In this document: positions 1-10,466 of the stretch, in pieces
Layout of the letters: every line of letters begins with the position of its first letter
How positions within the stretch are numbered: the stretch's first letter is position 1
Assembly (NCBI GenBank): GCA_016714495.1
Contig: JADKDU010000012.1
Location: forward strand, 27,733 to 91,732
From: Hyphomonadaceae bacterium
Lineage (GTDB): Bacteria; Pseudomonadota; Alphaproteobacteria; Caulobacterales; Hyphomonadaceae
DNA: 64,000 nucleotides
Direction of reading: 5' to 3'
The notes under the pieces: model-generated
What the model was told of the DNA's origin: nothing
The model's database searches: none
The model's input: the letters and a program-made list of their open reading frames with translations, nothing else
Made by a program: the position numbers and the translations under genes

Positions 1-1
1 C

Positions 2-502
2 CCGGCGCAAGCGCAGACCACCGAGGGCCGCCTCGCGCCCAGACCCGCCCAGCTTGCTGGCGCAACCTACAAACTCAAATGGCCTCCAAGCGCGCACGCG
101 GTCTATGTGACGATCAATGACATCGACGACGAGCAGGGACATCGCCCCTTCGAGATATTCGTCAACTCCAAGAACATGGATCATTATGCGTGGACGCTCG
201 CACTGACACGCATGATATCAGCAGTCTTCCGACGCGGCGGCGATGTCAGCTTCGTTGCCGAGGAACTGCAGGCGGTGTTCGATCCGCAGGGCGGAACGTT
301 CATGGCTGGACGTTATGTTCCCTCACTGCCGGCAGCGATCGGACGCATTATCGCCGGGCATTTGGGCCGCGCCGAGTCATCGGCGGTTTCTGAATCAGAA
401 GCACTTGGCGCGGCGTGCTGTCCCAAATGCGGGCAACGGGCGCTGGTTCGCAAGGAGGGATGCGATGCGTGTCTGGAATGCGGCCACTCGAAGTGCGGAT
501 AG
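2..502 (+). CDS. nrdJ: Adenosylcobalamin-dependent ribonucleotide reductase, C-terminal part (5' end outside window)
   Basis: This is the last ~166 residues of a class II ribonucleoside-diphosphate reductase, which makes deoxyribonucleotides with B12 and without oxygen. The frame is open to the window edge, so the gene starts upstream. The segment TYKLKWP...HAVYVTINDID, then EIFVNSKNMDHYAWTLALTR and SAVFRRGGDVSF, matches the C-terminal domain of the B12-dependent enzyme as I know it. The tail carries two CxxC-type pairs (CPKCG and CDACLECG), likely a zinc or thiol-relay site. It lies just ahead of nitrate respiration genes, which fits an anaerobic lifestyle. The catalytic barrel is not visible, so the identification rests on the C-terminal domain only. 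Confidence 0.82.
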   Translation, partial: PAQAQTTEGRLAPRPAQLAGATYKLKWPPSAHAVYVTINDIDDEQGHRPFEIFVNSKNMDHYAWTLALTRMISAVFRRGGDVSFVAEELQAVFDPQGGTFMAGRYVPSLPAAIGRIIAGHLGRAESSAVSESEALGAACCPKCGQRALVRKEGCDACLECGHSKCG

Positions 503-523
503 GACCTGCCTGGGCAGGGCGTC

Positions 524-1720
524 ATGACCTCCACGATCAAACCAAAGCGCGACTATAGGGGGCATCCGCTCTTCAGTTATGGCTTCAGGCCCTTCTTTCT
601 GCTGAGCGCCATCTGGGCCGCAATCGCGATCCCGCTCTGGATTGCATCCCATTCGCTCGGGCCGGGTGCGATGTCCGTGAACGCTGGCATAGTCTTTCAT
701 GTGCACGAAATGGTGTTTGGCTACGGTAGTGCCGTGCTGGCTGGCTTCCTGCTCACCGCAATTCCCAGTTGGACAGGACGTCGTCCCGTTTGCGGAAGTC
801 CGCTCGTCCTGCTCGTTCTGCTGTGGACCGCTGGCAGGATCGCAATGGTTTTGGGAACCGAGCCGATCTGGATCGTGAGCCTGATTGAAGCTGCCTTTCT
901 TGTTGTGTTGGCCGGCCTGGTCTGGCGAGAGATCATCGCAGGACACAATGGGCGCAACCTCAAAGTGGCGGCTGCGGTGACTGCCCTCGCGGTCGCGAAC
1001 ATCGGCTTTCACGCGGTCGTGCTGACGTCTGGCGGGTTGCCTCAAATGGCAATCCGCGCAGGCCTGTCGGTTCTGATTTTTCTTATCCTTCTAGTCGGCG
1101 GCCGCATTACGCCGACCTTCACGCGAAACTGGCTGGCTGGACAATCGAAGTCACTCCCGGCGCAACATGGCAAACTCGATGACCTCTGCCTCATCCTTTC
1201 GCTTGGCGCGCTCGCAGGCTGGACGATCCTTGAGTCCACTGGGGTCGCTTCGGTCCTGTTGGTGGTATCCGGGCTTCTCAACGTAATGAGAATGCTGCGC
1301 TGGCGAGGCGAGCTTACGATGGCCGAGCCGCTTCTGATCGCCCTGCATGTCGGATATCTCTGGACCGCCTCCGCACTTGTCTTGATCGGGTTGGCTGGAT
1401 TGGCGCCCGCCCATGTGCCGGCGGTCGCGGGAACGCACGCTGCTGGTGCAGGGGCGGTCGGCGTGATGACGCTGGCAGTGATGACCCGCGCCAGTCTCGG
1501 CCACACTGGGCGTGCACTTCATGCGGGGAGCGGCACCGTGGCTATCTATGCGCTCGTCAATCTGGGTGCTCTCATTCGCGTCGCCGCGCCGTTTCTGGAC
1601 TCGCCCATACAGTCGCAGGCGAACCACTGGGCGGCGGCGCTTTGGGCCGGCGGCTTCGCCGGTTTCGCTCTCCTCTATGGGCCCAGGCTGGTCGGCGCGC
1701 GCATCGCGCCGCCAGCTTGA
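524..1720 (+). CDS. nnrS: NnrS family membrane protein
   Basis: A 398-residue polytopic membrane protein of the NnrS family, heme- and copper-containing proteins linked to denitrification and nitric oxide tolerance. The N-terminus PLFSYGFRPFFLLSA is the family signature. Conserved histidines (FHVHEMVFGYG, around residues 59-62) and the stretch GGRITPTFTRNWL also match. About twelve hydrophobic segments are visible. It starts with ATG 22 bp after the reductase gene. An FNR-type box overlaps its stop codon but faces the following gene. Its neighbours (narR, nar operon, moaA) support a role in nitrogen-oxide metabolism; the exact biochemical activity of the family is unsettled. Confidence 0.9.
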   Translation: MTSTIKPKRDYRGHPLFSYGFRPFFLLSAIWAAIAIPLWIASHSLGPGAMSVNAGIVFHVHEMVFGYGSAVLAGFLLTAIPSWTGRRPVCGSPLVLLVLLWTAGRIAMVLGTEPIWIVSLIEAAFLVVLAGLVWREIIAGHNGRNLKVAAAVTALAVANIGFHAVVLTSGGLPQMAIRAGLSVLIFLILLVGGRITPTFTRNWLAGQSKSLPAQHGKLDDLCLILSLGALAGWTILESTGVASVLLVVSGLLNVMRMLRWRGELTMAEPLLIALHVGYLWTASALVLIGLAGLAPAHVPAVAGTHAAGAGAVGVMTLAVMTRASLGHTGRALHAGSGTVAIYALVNLGALIRVAAPFLDSPIQSQANHWAAALWAGGFAGFALLYGPRLVGARIAPPA

Positions 1721-1730
1721 CACGTATCAA
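1717..1730 (+). promoter_or_regulatory. FNR/NNR-type binding box upstream of moaA
   Basis: The sequence TTGACACGTATCAA has symmetric TTGAy and rTCAA half-sites with a 4-base spacer, the consensus for Fnr/Nnr/NarR-type regulators. It overlaps the nnrS stop codon and lies about 170 bp ahead of the moaA start. The inference is anaerobic or nitrate-dependent activation of molybdenum cofactor synthesis. Confidence 0.65.
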
Positions 1731-1903
1731 TACCTTGGGAGGCCTCTGTCAAATACAGTGCCGACCAACTCTTCATATGGTCCAAACGTTGTCGCGAGCC
1801 AGAGTGCCAAAGGCGTCTTGTGGAACCAACGCCCGAGCGTATTCGGCGCGTGCGTGACGGAGGCAACTGACGTTGCCTGCCTTGCATGCAAAGGAGTCCG
1901 GCG

Positions 1904-2896
1904 ATGACAGCGGCTGACTTGGTGGCAGCGTACGTCTTCGGACAGAGGTTTCGCTATCTCCGGCTGTCCGTGACCGAAGTCTGCAACTTTCGCTGCACCT
2001 ACTGCCTGCCTGAAGGCTACCGGAAGTCGGAGACGGTGGATTTCTTATCGGTCGACGAGGCGGCGCGACTCGTTAGTGCGTTCGCGGGCCTTGGCATCGG
2101 CAAGGTGCGTCTCACAGGCGGTGAGCCAACCGTCAGGAGAGATCTCACAAAACTGATCTCGCGAATTGCGATTCAGCCCGGTATTGACAAGGTTGCTCTC
2201 ACAACCAATGGCTGGAATCTCCGACGCAACGTGGCTGAGTGGTCTCGAGCAGGCCTCACTCACCTCAATGTCAGTATCGACTCTCTCGATCGGAGCGTGT
2301 TCGCAGCGATCACCGGGCACGACCGCCTGCCGGATGTGCTTGCCGGTCTGGACGTCGCACAAGACCTGCCGCTCAAGTCCGTCAAAGTGAATGCGGTATT
2401 GCTTCGGGACTGCTTGGAGCAGGGCTTTTTGGCTTGGACAGAATTCGTGAGGCAAAGATCCATCTCTGTGCGGTTCATCGAGTTGATGCGCACCGGAGAC
2501 AACCAGGCCTTTTTCGAGCGCCAGCATGTAAGCGGATCGGTCCTTCGCGATTGGCTCCTGGCTCGCGGGTGGGTCCCCGTTGTGCGCGGGGCAGATGACG
2601 GTCCTGCCGTCGAATTCCATCATACCGACTACGCTGGTCGCATTGGCCTGATTGCGCCATACGCTCCCGGGTTCTGCGACGGCTGCAACCGGTTGCGAGT
2701 CAATGCACGCGGCCAGCTGCGTCTCTGTCTGTTCGGGCGGGGAGGGCGCGACCTCCGCGATCTACTCGCGTCGGACGATCAGAAAGCGGAGCTGCAACGG
2801 CGGATTGTGGATGCCATGCAATTCAAGCCTTCTTCCCACGCCCTTCACGTCGGGGACGCAGGCGACACACGAAATCTGGCCCAGACAGGCGGCTAG
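1904..2896 (+). CDS. moaA: GTP 3',8-cyclase MoaA
   Basis: Radical-SAM enzyme that performs the first step of molybdenum cofactor synthesis from GTP. The N-terminal cluster motif CNFRCTYC (Cys27, 31, 34) and KVRLTGGEPTVRRDL are typical. The C-terminal cluster is seen in FCDGCNRLRVNARG followed by LRLCLFG, and the chain ends in the conserved Gly-Gly. An upstream in-frame ATG at 1886 exists, but AAGGAG at 1891-1896 is well placed for the ATG at 1904, so I prefer the 330-residue form. It supplies cofactor for NarG. The gene converges on the regulator that ends at 2907. Confidence 0.93.
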   Translation: MTAADLVAAYVFGQRFRYLRLSVTEVCNFRCTYCLPEGYRKSETVDFLSVDEAARLVSAFAGLGIGKVRLTGGEPTVRRDLTKLISRIAIQPGIDKVALTTNGWNLRRNVAEWSRAGLTHLNVSIDSLDRSVFAAITGHDRLPDVLAGLDVAQDLPLKSVKVNAVLLRDCLEQGFLAWTEFVRQRSISVRFIELMRTGDNQAFFERQHVSGSVLRDWLLARGWVPVVRGADDGPAVEFHHTDYAGRIGLIAPYAPGFCDGCNRLRVNARGQLRLCLFGRGGRDLRDLLASDDQKAELQRRIVDAMQFKPSSHALHVGDAGDTRNLAQTGG

Positions 2897-2906
2897 AGAC
2901 AGGCGG

Positions 2907-3683
2907 CTAGAGCGCTGCGACTCCGTCAAGCAATCCCTTGCCACGCTCGATATGCGATTCTCCTAACTCATTCTTTGGTTGGGCATAGTGATTGTCGATC
3001 AAGGGGCTCGGCCGTGCGAGTCTTTCCAGCGCCGGGATCTTGCCAAGCTGAACCTGGGCGCCGTCAACGCTTACGCCTTGCGCTGACAGTTTTGCGAAGG
3101 CGCGCGAGAGATTTTCGGGAGTCATTCCGAGGAGCGAAGCGAGCACCCGCTTCTCATGGGGAAGCAGAATGGTGTCCTTGCCGCCCTGCCGCGCCCGCTG
3201 GGTCAGCAGGTAGTTCGCAAGACGCTCCGTTGAGTCGCGCAGCTTGTGGTTCTTGACCGAGCGAACGAGGCCTCGGTAGCAGCCGGCAAGCTCTTCCGAG
3301 ACGGCAAAACAGAAGTTGGCATCGCTTTTCATGGCTCTTCGAAGCGACTCTCCGGGCACCATCAGGATTTCGGATCGCTCCAGCGTACTCGCTGACATGA
3401 GTGCATCGGAGTCCAGAACCACCGCCGCCAGAATAAACGTGGAGACGGGCCTGATGATGGCGAGCGTCGTGTCCTTGGACTTCCAGCTTGCGCCAAGTTC
3501 AACCGCGCCTTCGAGCAGGATGTAAAGAAAATCGACGCTGTCTCCCTCCATCAGCAATGTAGTTCCTGCGGGGAATCGTTGAAGAAAGGCTCCCGACAGG
3601 GCCATGGCGAACGCAGAATCGTTTGCGCCACGGAACAAGGGGGTGTTGCGGACTCGGCTGGTCTCAGTGTTCCGGATCGGCAT
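2907..3683 (-). CDS. narR: Crp/Fnr family regulator, NarR-like
   Basis: A 258-residue regulator with an N-terminal cyclic-nucleotide-binding fold and a C-terminal winged helix (recognition region KRVLASLLGMTPENLSRAFAKL). The N-terminal cysteine cluster of true Fnr is absent, so direct oxygen sensing by an Fe-S cluster is unlikely. In Paracoccus, NarR is a cluster-less Fnr relative encoded divergently from narKGHJI that activates it with nitrate or nitrite; position, orientation and composition here match. The C-terminal ~45 residues run beyond the usual domain. The assignment to NarR rather than DNR/Nnr rests on context. Confidence 0.8.
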   Translation of the reverse strand: MPIRNTETSRVRNTPLFRGANDSAFAMALSGAFLQRFPAGTTLLMEGDSVDFLYILLEGAVELGASWKSKDTTLAIIRPVSTFILAAVVLDSDALMSASTLERSEILMVPGESLRRAMKSDANFCFAVSEELAGCYRGLVRSVKNHKLRDSTERLANYLLTQRARQGGKDTILLPHEKRVLASLLGMTPENLSRAFAKLSAQGVSVDGAQVQLGKIPALERLARPSPLIDNHYAQPKNELGESHIERGKGLLDGVAAL

Positions 3684-3770
3684 GGGTTCTCCAGCGGCGC
3701 CTGACGACCGCCTGCCTCGGCCTGGACGGCAGACGTTGTGCCTTTGTGGCGCAGGGAGACCGACTCTCGC

Positions 3771-3784
3771 TTGATCAAAATCAA
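3771..3784 (+). promoter_or_regulatory. FNR/NarR box between narR and narK
   Basis: TTGATCAAAATCAA is a perfect TTGAT-N4-ATCAA site. It lies 88 bp ahead of the narR start and about 210 bp ahead of narK, in the only sizeable gap between the divergent genes. It is the obvious candidate operator for nitrate and anaerobic control of the operon. Apart from this box I see no coding sequence in 3684-3995. Confidence 0.78.
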
Positions 3785-3995
3785 GCGTGTGCAGTGAACG
3801 GACTTTGAGGCATCAAAAGCGTCCCCGTTGCGATCACCGACCATGGCTGGGCGCCGAGAGAAAGGTCGATCTCGCACGCGCCGTTGGATTGGAAACAGAG
3901 CAAGCCCGCGCTTCACAAATATCAAGGTCTGCCTGCGCGTCGGGTGTCATCCTGCAACTTGAGGAGACCATCGCGGTCGAAGCAGGGGCGACACA

Positions 3996-6718
3996 ATGCC
4001 AAGTGGCCAGGCACACACACCCAGAGAGGCCAATGTCGTTCTTGGCCTGACGACATTCGCCTTCACCGCCTGCTTCGCCGTCTGGACCATTTTTGCGATC
4101 ATCGGCCTTCAGATCCAGAAGGATCTTGGATTATCGGAGACAGAGTTCGGCCTTCTGGTCGGCGCTCCAATACTGACAGGCTCGCTTTCACGCCTGTTCC
4201 TCGGAATCTGGGCGGACCAGTACGGTGGCCGGATCGTCAATGTGGCGGTCATGCTGTTGTCCGCGGTGGCGACATGGCTTCTGACATTCGCCTCCAGCTA
4301 TCCCGAATTTCTGCTTGCAGGACTTGGTCTGGGACTCGCGGGCGGCTCGTTCTCCGTATCGATCACCTACGTCTCGAAATTCTTCCCGACAGAGAAACAG
4401 GGTGCGGCCCTGGGAATTGTCGGAGCCGGCAATGTCGGCGCTGCCGTGACGAAGTTTGCCGCCCCGATTGTCATGGCCGCCATGGGTTGGAAAGGCGTCG
4501 CCAACGTGTGGGCCATTGGGCTCGTTGTTGCGGCTGTGATTTTCTTTGCGTTCACGAAAGATGATCCGGAACTGGCGGCGCGGCGCGCCTCGGGAACCAA
4601 GCCGCGCAGTTTCGCTGCTCAGTTCGAGCCACTGCGGAGTGTGCAGGTCTGGCGCTTCTCGCTCTACTATTTCTTCGTGTTCGGGGGGTTCGTGGCGCTC
4701 TCGCTGTGGCTGCCGCGCTATCTGATCGGTGTCTACGGTTTCGACATCGCGACGGCCGGCATGCTGGCTGCCGCCTACTCAATTCCAGCGTCGTTGTTCC
4801 GCATTTATGGCGGCTACCTGTCGGATCGGGTTGGGGCCCGGACTGTCATGTACTGGACCTTCCTGGTGTCCGTCGCCATCACCTTCTTTCTGTCCTACCC
4901 GCCGACCTCCTATGTCGTCGACGGAGTGAGGGGACCTATCAGTTTTCGGCTTGAAACTGGCCCGATCGCGTTTGTCGTCGCCATTTTCATCCTCGGCTTC
5001 TTCATGAGTCTCGGAAAGGCCGCCGTCTACAAGCACATCCCGGTCTACTATCCAAAGGATGTGGGAGCGGTTGGCGGACTCGTTGGCCTGATGGGCGGAC
5101 TTGGCGGCTTCATCCTTCCAATCGTGTTCGGACTACTGAACGACCTCACGGGCATCTGGACGAGCAGCTTCATGCTTCTCTTCCTCATCGTCTCTGCCTC
5201 GCTCATCTGGATGCATCTCGCAATCCGGCACATGGAACGAGAGGCTGCTGGCAAGACCTTGGACGCGCTACCCCAGCTGCCCGAAATGCAGCCGATACAC
5301 GGGGAGAGAGAGGCGCGCGCACTGGCGCCCAAGCTGATCGACGACTGGCGACCTGAAGACCCAGCCTTCTGGAACAGCAAAGGCAAGAAGATCGCCGCGC
5401 GAAACCTCTGGTTGTCGATACCTGCGCTGCTGCTGTCCTTTTCCGTCTGGATGGTGTGGTCCGTCGTCGTCGCGAAACTTCCACAGGTTGGCTTTGACTA
5501 CACAACCGATCAGTTGTTCTGGCTGGCTGCGCTGCCCGGACTATCGGGTGCAACACTCAGGATATTCTATAGCTTCATGGTGCCGGTGTTTGGCGGCCGG
5601 CTCTGGACGACGCTGACGACCTGGACCCTGATGATTCCGGCCCTGGGGATCGGGTTTGCCGTCCAGGATCCGCAGACACCGTACTGGATCATGCTCGGCC
5701 TGGCTTTGCTGTGCGGCTTTGGCGGGGGCAATTTTGCGTCGTCCATGTCCAACATCGGCTTCTTCTTTCCCAAGCGGGAGAAGGGCAACGCGCTTGCACT
5801 GAATGCCGGCCTTGGAAATCTTGGCGTCAGTCTGATGCAGTTCGTTGTGCCACTTGTCGTCACCGTGAGTGTGTTCGGTGCATTCGGTGGAGAGGCCCAG
5901 ATCGCATCCTCGGGAGAAAAGCTCTTCCTCCAGAATGCGGGATTTATCTGGGCGCCCTTCATCGCTCTCAGCGCCTTCGCGGCCTGGTTCGGCATGAATG
6001 ACCTCTCGACCGCGAAGGCCTCGTTTGCAGATCAGGCGGTGATCTTCAAACGCAAGCACAACTGGATCATGTGCTGGCTCTATACCGGCACGTTTGGCTC
6101 GTTCATCGGCTTCTCGGCTGCGTTCCCGCTTTTCACCAAGACACAGTTTCCGGAGGTCAACGTCCTTCAAATCGCCTTCCTCGGGCCTCTGGTGGGCGCG
6201 CTGGCGCGCTCCTTTACTGGCTGGATCGCCGATCGGTTCGGCGGCGCTCGCGTAACCCTTGTCGTATTCCTCGTGATGATGGCTGGAACTGTCGGTGTGC
6301 TCTACTTCCTGACGGCGCCTTCGCAGGGTTCTTCACGTGCTTCATCGTTCTGTTCTTCGCCTCAGGCGTGGGGAACGCTTCCACCTTCCAGATGATACCC
6401 GCGATCATGCGCAAGGAAGTTGCGCGCTTAGAGCCTCATCTTCGCGGCGATCACCTGCTCAGGCAGTCAGAAAAGGAAAGCGCGGCGATCACCGGGTTCA
6501 CCTCTGCGATCGCCGCTTATGGCGCTTTCTTTATTCCCAACAGCTTCGGGATGTCGATCGCAGCAACCGGAAGCGCGGCGACAGCGCTCTATGCCTTCCT
6601 CGCGTTCTACGTCTCTTGCCTGCTGATCACCTGGTTTGTCTACGTCCGGCCCGGTGGGCTCCTGTTCGACGTGGAGAGCGCTCGCAGGTCGCGTGGCGCT
6701 CCCGTCGCCGCCAAATAA
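3996..6718 (+). CDS. narK: Fused NarK1-NarK2 nitrate/nitrite transporter, frameshifted near the 3' end
   Basis: A double major-facilitator protein of about 907 residues if repaired, like the fused NarK of Paracoccus. The first half (to about residue 440) is usually a nitrate/proton symporter and the second half a nitrate/nitrite exchanger. Motifs such as GAGNVGAAVTKF in half one and LNAGLGNLGVSLMQF in half two are the nitrate-signature regions of the NarK family. The frame that starts at 3996 breaks around 6312-6320 and stops at 6395. The family sequence resumes one frame over as GFFTCFIVLFFASGVGNAST and ends at 6718, 13 bp before narG. One missing base explains the break. If real, the second half loses its last helices. 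Confidence 0.85.
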
Positions 6719-6731
6719 GGGGAGATTTCCT

Positions 6732-9700
6732 TTGAGCCACACACTCGACCGCCTGACCTTCTTTCGCCGGCGCACGGAGACCTTTGCGAACGCGCATGGG
6801 GTGCTCAACGATGACGATCGAACCTGGGAGGAGGCCTATCGGAACAGGTGGCGCCACGACAAGATTGTGCGCTCCACGCATGGCGTGAACTGCACCGGGT
6901 CGTGCTCCTGGAAAATCTATGTGAAGGGCGGCATCGTCACCTGGGAGACACAGCAGACTGACTACCCACGCACACGCGACGATCTGCCAAACCATGAGCC
7001 GCGCGGCTGTTCGCGTGGCGCGAGTTACAGCTGGTATCTCTATTCCGCCAACCGGGTGAAGTATCCACTTGTGCGGGCGCGGCTGCTCAAGGCTTGGCGA
7101 GCCGCACGCAAGATGCTTCCTCCGGTCGCGGCCTGGGCCTCGATCCAGAACGATCCTGCCAAGCGCGCCGACTACGTTTCCCGGCGTGGCCTCGGTGGAT
7201 TCGTGCGCGCGACCTGGGTCGAAGTGAATGAGATCATTGCCGCAGCCAACGCCTATACGATCCGGCAGTGGGGACCAGATCGTATCTTCGGCTTCTCGCC
7301 CATCCCGGCCATGTCGATGGTGTCATATGCTGCGGGCGCCAGATATCTCCAGCTCATCGGCGGCGTAACCGGCTCCTTCTACGACTGGTACTGCGATCTG
7401 CCGCCCGCCAGCCCGCAGACCTGGGGTGAGCAGACTGATGTTGCCGAAAGCGCAGACTGGTACAACTCGGGATTTCTGATCCTGTGGGGCTCGAACGTCC
7501 CACAGACGCGGACGCCGGATGCACATTTCTATACAGAGGCGCGCTACAAGGGCGTCAAGTCGGTGGTCATCTGTCCCGACTACTCCGAAGCGTCCAAGTT
7601 CGCTGATCTGTGGCTCGCGCCGAAGCAGGGGACTGACGCAGCGCTCGGAATGGCGCTCGGGCATGTCATCCTGACAGAATACCATCGTGACCGGCAGACG
7701 CCGTACTTCCGGGACTACATTCGCAAATACACAGATTTGCCGCTGCTCGTGAAGCTCACGCCTCAGGACGATGGCTTTGTACCCGAACAGCTCCTGCGCG
7801 CGGCGGACTTCGATGGCGCGCTTGGCGAAAGCAACAATCCTGACTGGAAAACTGTCGCACTCGACGAGAAAACGGGTGAGATCGTCGTGCCGAATGGGTC
7901 CATCGGATTTCGCTGGGGAGAAGATGGACGATGGAATCTGGAAGAGCGCGAGGCCAAGGGCGCGGAGACTGAGCTCAGGCTTGGTCTGAAGGGCGTCGAA
8001 GACGATGTCGTAAAGGTGCGATTCCCATACTTCGCCAATACCGCGTCGAACGGCTTTGCTTCAACCAATCATCCCAGCGTTCTCGTCCGAAACATCCCGG
8101 TCAAGAAGATCAAGCTCGCCAGCGGCGAGGAAGCACTCGTGGCCTGCGTCTACGATCTGCTGATGGCCAACTATGGTGTCGACCAGGGATATGGCGGCGA
8201 GCATCTGGCCGGCAGCTACAACGACATGGAGCCCTACACGCCTGCCTGGGCCGAGGCCATCACATCGGTGACTCGCGAGAACATCATCGCCACGGCACGA
8301 GCGTTCGCCACCAATGCCGAAAAGACCCGTGGCAAGTCCATGGTGATCATCGGCGCCGGCATGAACCACTGGTACCACATGGACATGAACTATCGCGCAG
8401 TGATGAACATGCTCATCCTGTGCGGATGCGTAGGCCAATCCGGTGGCGGCTGGGCGCACTATGTGGGCCAGGAGAAACTGCGCCCCCAAACCGGTTGGGC
8501 CCCTCTCGCGTTTGCAACCGACTGGGTGCGGCCGCCGCGGCAGCAGAACTCGACCTCTTTCTTCTACGCGCACACCAATCAGTGGCGCTACGAAACGGTG
8601 CCCGTCGGCGAGATTCTATCCCCCACAGCCGAGCCAGGGGATTGGGCGGGCAGCTTCATCGACTACAATGCCAAGGCGGAGAGAATGGGGTGGTTGCCGT
8701 CCGCGCCCGCGCTCAAGGCAAATTCTCTGGACATTGCAGCGCGCGCCAAGGCGGCCGGCGTCGATACACGCGCCTATGTGGCGAGCGCGCTGAAGTCAGG
8801 CGATCTGGAAATGTCCTGCATGGACCCGGATGACCCCCACAACTGGCCTCGCAACATGTTCGTCTGGCGCTCGAACCTGCTCGGCTCGTCCGGGAAGGGG
8901 CATGAGTATTTCCTCAAGCATTTGCTTGGCGCCGACCACGGCGTTCAGGGGAAAGACCTGGGCGAGATGGGTCGCGACAAGCCACGTCAGGTGAAGTGGC
9001 GCGACGAGGCGCCAAAGGGAAAACTCGACCTCCTAGTCTGCATCGATTTCCGGATGTCAACGACGGCTGTTTATTCGGATATCGTCCTGCCGACGGCGAC
9101 CTGGTATGAGAAAAACGATCTCAACACCTCCGACATGCATCCGTTCATCCACCCGCTCGGCGCGGCCGTGGATCCAGCCTGGGAGTCGCGTTCCGACTGG
9201 GAGATTTTCAAGGGACTTGCCGAGACATTTTCGGAGATAGCCCCAGAGGTCCTGGGCGAAGAAACGGATGTCGTCCTTACCCCGATCCAGCACGACAGCG
9301 CAGGGGAGCTGGCGCAAGCGCGGGGGGTCAAGGACTGGTTCGCAGGAGAATGCGATCCCGTGCCGGGGCGAACGATGCCGCAGGTCTCGGAAGTGACCCG
9401 GGACTACAGCCAGATCTATTCGAAGTTCACCTCGCTCGGTCCGCTACTGGACAAGCTCGGCAACGGAGGGAAGGGACTCGGATGGAGCACGCAGCATGAG
9501 ATAGACAAGCTCACATCACTCAATGGTGCGGTGCTTGACGATACAGTCGCCAAAGGGCGCCCGCGAATCGTCAGCGACATCGACGCATGCGAGACGATCC
9601 TGATGCTGGCGCCAGAGACAAATGGCGAAGTGGCGGTCAAGGCGTGGCGCGCTCTCGAGAAACAGACGGGCAGGGAGCACGCTCACCTCGCACTGCCAAA

Positions 9701-10466
9701 GGAGGACGAGAAAATCCGCTTCCGCGATCTCGTCGCGCAGCCGAGAAAGATCATCTCCTCTCCCATCTGGTCCGGCATCGAAAGCGAGCACGTCAGCTAC
9801 AATGCGGGCTACACGAATGTTCACGAACTGATCCCGTGGCGCACGCTGACAGGACGCCAGCAACTCTACCAGGATCATGACTGGATGCGCGCCTTCGGCG
9901 AGGCGCTGGTCGTCTACAAGCCACCGATCGATCTCAAGACACTGCACGTGAAAGGAGACAAGCCGAACGGAAATCCCGAGATTACCCTGAACTTCATCAC
10001 GCCGCACCAGAAGTGGGGTATTCACTCCACCTACACCGACAACCTCATGATGCTCACGCTAAATCGTGGCGGTCCGGTCGTCTGGGTGTCCGAGAAGGAT
10101 GCGAAGCGGGCAGCCATCGTCGACAATGACTGGGTAGAGGTCTTCAACGCGAACGGAGCTCTGACGGCGCGGGCGGTGGTGTCCCAGCGTATCCGTGAAG
10201 GTACGGTCTTCATGTATCACGCGCAGGAAAAGATCGTGAATACGCCGGGTTCGGAGATCACCGGCAAGCGCGGCGGCATCCACAACTCGGTCACGCGCGC
10301 CATCCTGAAGCCAACTCACATGATCGGCGGCTACGCGCAGCTTTCGTACGGCTTCAATTACTACGGCACCGTCGGGTCGAACCGCGACGAGTTCATCGTT
10401 CTTCGAAAGATGGCGAAGGTCGACTGGCTGGATACGCCTCTGGCCCAGAAGGAGACCGCACGATGA
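6732..10466 (+). CDS. narG: Respiratory nitrate reductase alpha subunit NarG
   Basis: Catalytic molybdopterin subunit (1244 residues) that reduces nitrate to nitrite at the inner face of the membrane. I place the start at TTG 6732: it gives MSHTLDRLTFF, the normal NarG N-terminus, and follows a GGGGAGA ribosome site; the frame is open further upstream without family similarity. The FS0 cluster ligands are seen at His50, Cys54 and Cys58 (HGVNCTGSC). The active-site region includes CDLPPASPQTWGEQTD and WGSNVPQTRTPDAHF, with the molybdenum-ligand Asp region intact. The gene is uninterrupted over 3.7 kb and overlaps narH by 4 bp. Confidence 0.97.
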   Translation: MSHTLDRLTFFRRRTETFANAHGVLNDDDRTWEEAYRNRWRHDKIVRSTHGVNCTGSCSWKIYVKGGIVTWETQQTDYPRTRDDLPNHEPRGCSRGASYSWYLYSANRVKYPLVRARLLKAWRAARKMLPPVAAWASIQNDPAKRADYVSRRGLGGFVRATWVEVNEIIAAANAYTIRQWGPDRIFGFSPIPAMSMVSYAAGARYLQLIGGVTGSFYDWYCDLPPASPQTWGEQTDVAESADWYNSGFLILWGSNVPQTRTPDAHFYTEARYKGVKSVVICPDYSEASKFADLWLAPKQGTDAALGMALGHVILTEYHRDRQTPYFRDYIRKYTDLPLLVKLTPQDDGFVPEQLLRAADFDGALGESNNPDWKTVALDEKTGEIVVPNGSIGFRWGEDGRWNLEEREAKGAETELRLGLKGVEDDVVKVRFPYFANTASNGFASTNHPSVLVRNIPVKKIKLASGEEALVACVYDLLMANYGVDQGYGGEHLAGSYNDMEPYTPAWAEAITSVTRENIIATARAFATNAEKTRGKSMVIIGAGMNHWYHMDMNYRAVMNMLILCGCVGQSGGGWAHYVGQEKLRPQTGWAPLAFATDWVRPPRQQNSTSFFYAHTNQWRYETVPVGEILSPTAEPGDWAGSFIDYNAKAERMGWLPSAPALKANSLDIAARAKAAGVDTRAYVASALKSGDLEMSCMDPDDPHNWPRNMFVWRSNLLGSSGKGHEYFLKHLLGADHGVQGKDLGEMGRDKPRQVKWRDEAPKGKLDLLVCIDFRMSTTAVYSDIVLPTATWYEKNDLNTSDMHPFIHPLGAAVDPAWESRSDWEIFKGLAETFSEIAPEVLGEETDVVLTPIQHDSAGELAQARGVKDWFAGECDPVPGRTMPQVSEVTRDYSQIYSKFTSLGPLLDKLGNGGKGLGWSTQHEIDKLTSLNGAVLDDTVAKGRPRIVSDIDACETILMLAPETNGEVAVKAWRALEKQTGREHAHLALPKEDEKIRFRDLVAQPRKIISSPIWSGIESEHVSYNAGYTNVHELIPWRTLTGRQQLYQDHDWMRAFGEALVVYKPPIDLKTLHVKGDKPNGNPEITLNFITPHQKWGIHSTYTDNLMMLTLNRGGPVVWVSEKDAKRAAIVDNDWVEVFNANGALTARAVVSQRIREGTVFMYHAQEKIVNTPGSEITGKRGGIHNSVTRAILKPTHMIGGYAQLSYGFNYYGTVGSNRDEFIVLRKMAKVDWLDTPLAQKETAR

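Noticed and set aside
395..1045. Minus-strand open frame over the reductase end and nnrS
   Set aside because: Antisense to two recognised genes and without similarity to a known family.
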